From positions 1 through 9,414 of the forward strand of contig SBAT01000003.1 of the NCBI GenBank assembly GCA_005240105.1: 9,414 nucleotides of DNA, written 5' to 3'. Numbering within the stretch: position 1 is the stretch's first letter; each line of letters starts with the position of its first letter. Source of the DNA: Chloroflexota bacterium. GTDB taxonomy: Bacteria; Cyanobacteriota; Vampirovibrionia; Obscuribacterales; Obscuribacteraceae. A program made the translations under genes and the position numbers. The notes under the pieces are model-generated. The model did not search any database, had not been told where the DNA came from, and saw nothing but the letters and a program-made list of their open reading frames with translations. This document shows positions 6,507 through 9,414 of this stretch, piece after piece.

Positions 6507-7028
6507 TTACCTGGATTTCCTTACAACACGTTCTAATTGCCTTTGCGAGTCCCGCTTGGCGATTGATTGGCGTTTGTCATATAGTTGCTTACCACGCACA
6601 AGGGCAAGGTTCACTTTAACCCAGTTTCTTTTGAAATAGATCTTCAAAGGGACAAGAGTTAACCCCTTTTCTTGCACTTTGCCTCTCAATTTCTCAATTT
6701 CACGAGTGTGCAGAAGCAGCCTACGCTTGCGCATGGGCTCATGGTTGAAACGATTACCGTGGTCATACGGCGATATGTGACAGTTGTAAAGCCAAACTTG
6801 ATTATCTTCAATGCGAGCAAAAGCGTCCTGTAAATTGCACTTACCTTGGCGCATTGATTTAACTTCCGTGCCGGCTAATTCAATGCCACATTCCATCGAA
6901 TCAAGCACTTCATACTCAAAGCGCGCCCGACGATTATCGGCAACGGTTTTAAAAACCGGCTCCTTCGGCTTCTCGGCTTTAGGCTTTTCAGCCGGCGCCG
7001 TTACGTGAGTTTTACCCTTCTTGGCCAT
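6507..7028 (-). CDS. smpB: SsrA-binding protein SmpB
   Basis: It binds tmRNA and delivers it to ribosomes stalled on broken mRNAs, the first step of trans-translation. The 173-residue product has the SmpB core: NRRARFEYEVLDSMECGIEL, then GTEVKSMRQGKCNLQDAFARI, a central ISPYDHGNRFNHEP, RKRRLLLHTREIEKL, and the basic DKRQSIAKRDSQR stretch whose tail enters the decoding centre. It is slightly longer than the usual 150-160 residues because of a Lys/Ala/Pro-rich N-terminal extension of about 28 residues (MAKKGKTHVTAPAEKPKAEK onward). The ATG at 7028 is chosen. The TTG at 7079 would add 17 residues not typical of the family and overlap the probable promoter. No clear Shine-Dalgarno precedes the ATG, and the -10-like hexamer is only 10 nt upstream, so the mRNA may have almost no leader. 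No tmRNA gene is seen in the window. Confidence 0.96.
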   Translation of the reverse strand: MAKKGKTHVTAPAEKPKAEKPKEPVFKTVADNRRARFEYEVLDSMECGIELAGTEVKSMRQGKCNLQDAFARIEDNQVWLYNCHISPYDHGNRFNHEPMRKRRLLLHTREIEKLRGKVQEKGLTLVPLKIYFKRNWVKVNLALVRGKQLYDKRQSIAKRDSQRQLERVVRKSR

Positions 7029-7038
7029 ATTCAGTCTA

Positions 7039-7073
7039 AGTATAACGTCAGCGCGGTGCACCAAGGTTATAAT
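7039..7073. promoter_or_regulatory. Divergent -10 elements between smpB and the acetyltransferase gene
   Basis: On the minus strand TATACT (7044-7039) lies 10 nt upstream of the smpB ATG. On the plus strand TATAAT (7068-7073) lies 27 nt upstream of the acetyltransferase GTG. Neither has a convincing -35 hexamer at 17 nt. The two hexamers are 23 bp apart, so polymerase bound at one would probably exclude the other. This is inferred from hexamer matches alone. Confidence 0.4.
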
Positions 7074-7100
7074 GACCAACAGAAGTAAGGGATAAACTTC

Positions 7101-8132
7101 GTGATAAAAATCGAACCACTACTAGCCACAGACTATGCGCAAATGCGAGCGCTTTTGCGTCACCAGCCGGAAAATGCCTTTTCCGGTGCTGACTGTAAAG
7201 ATAGCAAAACAGCCTATCGTGGACTGACATTTTGGCAACATTGGCTGCCCGTGCAAGCACACGTCGGACCATCCGTTTACGTAGCTAAAGAAGATGGTGT
7301 AATACTTGCTTTGATCTCCATACACGCCCGTGGCAAATCGAAAGAATGCTGGCAAATAGAAGATTTGGTGGTCCACCCGCACCATCGAGGACGCGGCATC
7401 GCACAAGAATTGTTGCGTTATGTATTTGCACTGTTTGGTGGACAAGGAGTAAATCATTTCGTAGCGGAATTGTCTGAAACAAACGATGCAGCATTGGCTT
7501 TGTTTGCAGCATGCGGTTTCAGACGAGCAACAAGGGTTATCCGTTACGAAAAAGAATTCAACGAACGGCGCGAAGAATCGGATTTGCGCGATGCATTTCG
7601 AGTGGCAGTTACAGGCGATCGCCGCGCCTTGTTTGATCTCAATCAAGATGCCTTACCACCTGAAATTCGCATGATTTTGTCGCAAAACCCTGATGACTTC
7701 AAGGTCTTTGAACTACCTAACCAGAAGGTCGAAAAACTACGCAACAAGATAACCGGTCATAAAGCATGGTACTGGGTATCGGAAGACAGCGAACGCAAGG
7801 TTCTAACAAGTGCCGCAAGAGTGACCAGTCACCATCTGGAAGATTTCCACCTTGAATTTGCTGTACATCCGGGTTGGGCAGACCTGGCTCCCGACCTTGT
7901 AACGTTTGCACTCAATAATTTAAATAGTTTAAGCCGTAAGGCGCTTGTCACTGCCAAAGCCTTTGAGTTCCAAGAAAAGGTCATTGAATCGCTGGAAAAG
8001 GAAGGCTTTGAAAAGGTAAGCAGCTACTGTCTTCTAGCCCGCGAACACTGGGTGCGAGCTCGTGAGCCAAAGCGCCAATTGGAAGGCCCGCGGGTAGTTC
8101 CAGCCTTGCCAAATCCTTTACTGGACACGTAA
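7101..8132 (+). CDS. GNAT-family N-acetyltransferase, probably two-domain
   Basis: An acetyl-CoA-dependent acyltransferase of unknown substrate, 343 residues. The N-terminal half (about 1-155) is a standard GNAT domain: the strand IEDLVVHP (86-93), the pyrophosphate-binding loop HHRGRGIA (94-101), then the ETNDAALALFAACGFRR stretch (126-142), which is the usual C-terminal motif. The second half (about 160-320) resembles a degenerate second GNAT fold: FHLEFAVHPGW (249-259) is followed by a helix and by EKVIESLEKEGFEKVSSYCLL (292-312), but the R-G-x-G-x-A loop is missing, so it probably does not bind CoA. The tail is Pro-rich (PRVVPALPNPL). Start GTG at 7101 has a good Shine-Dalgarno, AAGGG, 9 nt upstream. 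It is divergent from smpB. The substrate could be a protein N-terminus or a small amine; the sequence does not decide. Confidence 0.85.
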   Translation: MIKIEPLLATDYAQMRALLRHQPENAFSGADCKDSKTAYRGLTFWQHWLPVQAHVGPSVYVAKEDGVILALISIHARGKSKECWQIEDLVVHPHHRGRGIAQELLRYVFALFGGQGVNHFVAELSETNDAALALFAACGFRRATRVIRYEKEFNERREESDLRDAFRVAVTGDRRALFDLNQDALPPEIRMILSQNPDDFKVFELPNQKVEKLRNKITGHKAWYWVSEDSERKVLTSAARVTSHHLEDFHLEFAVHPGWADLAPDLVTFALNNLNSLSRKALVTAKAFEFQEKVIESLEKEGFEKVSSYCLLAREHWVRAREPKRQLEGPRVVPALPNPLLDT

Positions 8133-8157
8133 ATACATAAAGTAATAAGAAAGGTTC

Positions 8158-8223
8158 ATGGACTTACCCAGACACTTCTTGGTAAGATTAACAATCGTCT
8201 TTAGCTTTGATTTCAAAAGCTAA
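8158..8223 (+). CDS. Possible 21-residue leader peptide before the str operon
   Basis: ATG at 8158 opens 21 codons ending in TAA at 8221. GAAAGG (8149-8154) precedes it, but by only 3 nt, which is short for a Shine-Dalgarno. The frame spans two hairpins (8163-8186 and 8200-8224). The peptide is hydrophobic in the middle, with no regulatory codon run. Chance is a serious alternative. Confidence 0.15.
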   Translation: MDLPRHFLVRLTIVFSFDFKS

Positions 8224-8224
8224 A
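8163..8224 (+). terminator. Two stem-loops after the acetyltransferase gene, possible terminator region
   Basis: The first stem is CTTACC/GGTAAG with an inner AGA/TCT and loop CACT (8163-8186). The second pairs TTTAGCTTT with AAAGCTAAA around a 7-nt loop (8200-8224). The second is AT-rich and is followed by CAAGAAGC rather than a T-run, so termination is uncertain. They lie 30-92 nt after the acetyltransferase stop and 145-207 nt before rpsL. Confidence 0.35.
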
Positions 8225-8227
8225 CAA

Positions 8228-8345
8228 GAAGCGAAGCAAGAGCTGCGATGAGCAGGTCGCAGCGGAGCGAAAATGGACTGCCGGAAGGCAAGCGAAGGTG
8301 GAGCTAGGAGAGGACACTAAATGTGTCCTCGGGGCGAAACCGGAG
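8228..8345 (+). repeat. Dispersed repeat, copy 2, in the rpsL leader
   Basis: Partner of the copy at 3948-4043. The shared blocks are 8228-8260 (32 of 33 identical), 8290-8304 (14 of 15) and 8334-8345 (11 of 12), in the same order and orientation. The first two blocks keep nearly the same spacing (29 and 30 nt). The gap between blocks two and three is about 25 nt longer here and contains the perfect hairpin at 8310-8330. The same GAGCTGC/GCAGGTC fold is present at 8240-8258. Several GCGAAGC or GGAGCG motifs make the strand purine-rich. Confidence 0.7.
8310..8330 (+). promoter_or_regulatory. Perfect hairpin in the rpsL leader
   Basis: GAGGACAC pairs with GTGTCCTC (8 bp) around loop TAAAT, ending 39 nt before the rpsL start. 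No T-run follows, so it is not a terminator. It lies where copy 2 of the dispersed repeat is longer than copy 1. It may be a ribosomal-protein binding site, an mRNA-stabilising structure or a small inserted palindrome. Confidence 0.5.
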
Positions 8346-8369
8346 CGATACAAAATAAGGATAAGTCTG

Positions 8370-8771
8370 GTGCCAACCATCAACCAATTGATTCGTCACG
8401 AACGTTCCAAAGTGACCTACAAAACCAAATCGCCGGCTTTGAAGTCGTGCCCACAACGTCGTGGCGTTTGCACCCAGGTAAAGACGACCACCCCAAAGAA
8501 ACCCAATTCCGCTCTGCGTAAAATTGCCCGTGTGCGTTTGACAAACAGCATGGAAATAACCGCCTATATCCCAGGCGTCGGTCACAACCTGCAAGAGCAC
8601 TCGGTAGTCTTGGTACGCGGCGGACGTGTGAAGGATTTGCCAGGCGTTCGCTACCACATCGTGCGTGGCGCTCTTGATACCGCTGGTGTCAAGGACAGAA
8701 TGCAATCTCGTTCCAAGTACGGCGCCAAGAAGCCCAAAGCCGGCGCAGCCAAAGCCGCCGCCAAAAAGTAA
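8370..8771 (+). CDS. rpsL: 30S ribosomal protein S12
   Basis: Small-subunit protein at the decoding centre that controls reading accuracy. The product is 133 residues and collinear with E. coli S12 through residue 96. Visible marks are CPQRRGVCT (27-35), TTTPKKPNSALRK (39-51) and VLVRGGRVKDLPGVRYH (80-96). Lys43, Lys88 and Pro91, where streptomycin-resistance changes usually occur, are all wild type. Asp89, the RimO methylthiolation site, is present. The tail ends in an Ala/Lys-rich stretch slightly longer than usual. I chose the GTG at 8370 because the protein then begins (M)PTINQLIR as in the family, and AAGGA (8357-8361) lies 8 nt upstream. An in-frame GTG at 8298 would add 24 non-homologous residues encoded by the dispersed repeat and the hairpin. 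rpsG follows after 31 nt. Confidence 0.97.
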   Translation: MPTINQLIRHERSKVTYKTKSPALKSCPQRRGVCTQVKTTTPKKPNSALRKIARVRLTNSMEITAYIPGVGHNLQEHSVVLVRGGRVKDLPGVRYHIVRGALDTAGVKDRMQSRSKYGAKKPKAGAAKAAAKK

Positions 8772-8802
8772 GCTAATTATCAACTTAAGGTAAATATAGA
8801 CA

Positions 8803-9273
8803 ATGCCAAGAAGAGCAGTAATCGAAAAAAGAGTTACAGTGCCGGACGGAGTGTATAACAGCACGTTAGTCCAGCGTTTTGTGCACCGTATGATGCAGCG
8901 CGGCAAGAAGTCGACTGCTCAACGTGCTTTATATGATGCTCTTGATCTAATCAAGGAAAGAACCAAGACAGAAGCCCTGGAGACCTTCAACAAGGCTGTC
9001 AAGAATGTAACCCCTTTGGTAGAAGTAAAGGCCAGACGTGTTGGTGGTTCTACCTACCAAGTACCTGTGGAAGTGAAGCAACAGCGCGGAGTAGCGCTGG
9101 CTACAGCCTGGCTTATCGCCAACAGCCGTAAGCGCGCCGGTCGCAGCTTTGCTGAGCGTCTTTCCGGCGAACTCATCGATGCCTCCAACGGCACCGGTGC
9201 CTCAGTCCGTAAGAAGGATGAAACCCACAAGATGGCTGAAGCCAACAAAGCTTTTGCCCATTACCGCTACTAA
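8803..9273 (+). CDS. rpsG: 30S ribosomal protein S7
   Basis: Primary 16S rRNA-binding protein that nucleates assembly of the 30S head and contacts the E-site tRNA. The length is 156 residues, exactly the usual bacterial size. It opens MPRRAVIEKR, has MMQRGKKSTAQRALYDAL (29-46) and VEVKARRVGGSTYQVPVEV, the best conserved part of S7, and ends RKKDETHKMAEANKAFAHYRY. The ATG at 8803 has TAAGGT (8786-8791) 11 nt upstream. It is the second gene of the str operon (rpsL-rpsG-fusA-tuf in most bacteria). In E. coli S7 represses its own operon by binding the rpsL-rpsG gap; here that gap is only 31 nt and has no obvious structure, so any such control would have to act elsewhere. Confidence 0.98.
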   Translation: MPRRAVIEKRVTVPDGVYNSTLVQRFVHRMMQRGKKSTAQRALYDALDLIKERTKTEALETFNKAVKNVTPLVEVKARRVGGSTYQVPVEVKQQRGVALATAWLIANSRKRAGRSFAERLSGELIDASNGTGASVRKKDETHKMAEANKAFAHYRY

Positions 9274-9296
9274 AGCTTTTCAACCGTAAAAACAGC

Positions 9297-9330
9297 AGTA
9301 GCAGGTCTGAAATAATTCGGAGCTGCTACT
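9297..9330 (+). terminator. Long stem-loop after rpsG, possible terminator or regulatory structure
   Basis: Outer arms AGTAGCAG (9297-9304) and CTGCTACT (9323-9330) pair perfectly. After one G-G mismatch, inner arms TCTGA/TCGGA continue with one G-T pair around loop AATAAT. The whole is 13 pairs. Only ATTGTCAAG follows, so there is no T-run. It begins 24 nt after the rpsG stop, where fusA is usually close. It may attenuate or separate transcription of rpsL-rpsG from what follows. Confidence 0.45.
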
Positions 9331-9335
9331 ATTGT

Positions 9336-9399
9336 CAAGAAGTATTAATCTATTCTTGCGTTTGTCAGATTTCCCTCTTAAAACCGCGATGATATGCGG
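9336..9399 (+). other. Gene-free end of window with two smaller inverted repeats
   Basis: CAAGAA (9336-9341) pairs with TTCTTG (9353-9358) across 11 nt, and CCGC (9384-9387) pairs with GCGG (9396-9399) across 8 nt. No start codon with a ribosome-binding sequence and no fusA-like N-terminus is visible before the window ends at 9414. These stems are short and could be chance. Confidence 0.25.
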
Positions 9400-9414
9400 A
9401 TAGTTACACTCACC

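Noticed and set aside
7029..7079. TTG at 7079 as start of SmpB
   Set aside because: The added 17 residues are not typical of SmpB and overlap a probable promoter; the ATG at 7028 gives the usual MxKK-type start.
7615..7622. GCGATCGC, the cyanobacterial HIP1 octamer
   Set aside because: I noticed only this one copy, inside a gene; HIP1-rich genomes would show many in 9.4 kb.
7122..7646. 174-codon open frame on the minus strand opposite the acetyltransferase
   Set aside because: Antisense to a clear GNAT gene, Cys-rich low-plausibility composition and no family features.
8298..8369. GTG at 8298 as start of S12, adding 24 residues
   Set aside because: The added residues are encoded by the dispersed repeat and hairpin and have no match to S12. 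GTG 8370 has a good Shine-Dalgarno and gives the family N-terminus.
8304..8906. 200-codon open frame on the minus strand opposite rpsL and rpsG
   Set aside because: It lies antisense to two certain ribosomal protein genes and has no recognisable domain.

Overview
The window looks like chromosomal DNA from a bacterium of the cyanobacterial lineage, most plausibly a non-photosynthetic relative (Melainabacteria/Vampirovibrionia, Obscuribacter-like). Three things point there. The S12 N-terminus has a cyanobacterial-style LIRxERSKV...CPQRRGVC pattern. A CrtE-type prenyltransferase is followed directly by a divergent-PAP2 (DUF212) gene, a common cyanobacterial pairing. An acyl-CoA dehydrogenase lies just upstream, which is unusual for photosynthetic cyanobacteria. 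This placement is inference and was not checked against a database.

Layout. Positions 1-2935 (+): 3' part of an acyl-CoA dehydrogenase gene, a small single-pass membrane protein of unknown function, a geranylgeranyl/polyprenyl diphosphate synthase and a DUF212 membrane protein. They are closely spaced and probably co-transcribed. Positions 2936-3262 hold no recognised gene: first a stem-loop after the DUF212 gene, then a probable promoter and a roughly 220-nt structured leader. Positions 3263-3808 (+): a small basic protein made of two copies of a ribbon-helix-helix-like unit. It is followed by two stem-loops and a very strong bidirectional terminator. Positions 4029-7028 (-): smpB, then a secreted GHL10-type glycosidase-like protein, both reading leftward. 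Positions 7101-8132 (+): a GNAT acetyltransferase, divergent from smpB. Positions 8133-8369: an intergenic region with hairpins and a dispersed repeat. Positions 8370-9273 (+): rpsL and rpsG, the start of the str operon. Positions 9274-9414: more stem-loops and no visible fusA start.

The genes are mostly housekeeping: isoprenoid chain elongation, trans-translation and the small ribosomal subunit. The parts that look least ordinary are: (i) the tandem ribbon-helix-helix gene with its structured leader, which contains mutually exclusive hairpins, a perfect but misplaced Shine-Dalgarno, and a short reading frame that ends in an ATGA overlap with the gene start; and (ii) a dispersed repeat of about 100 bp. 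One copy of the repeat forms the end of the glycosidase gene. The other sits in the rpsL leader and seems to carry an extra perfect hairpin.
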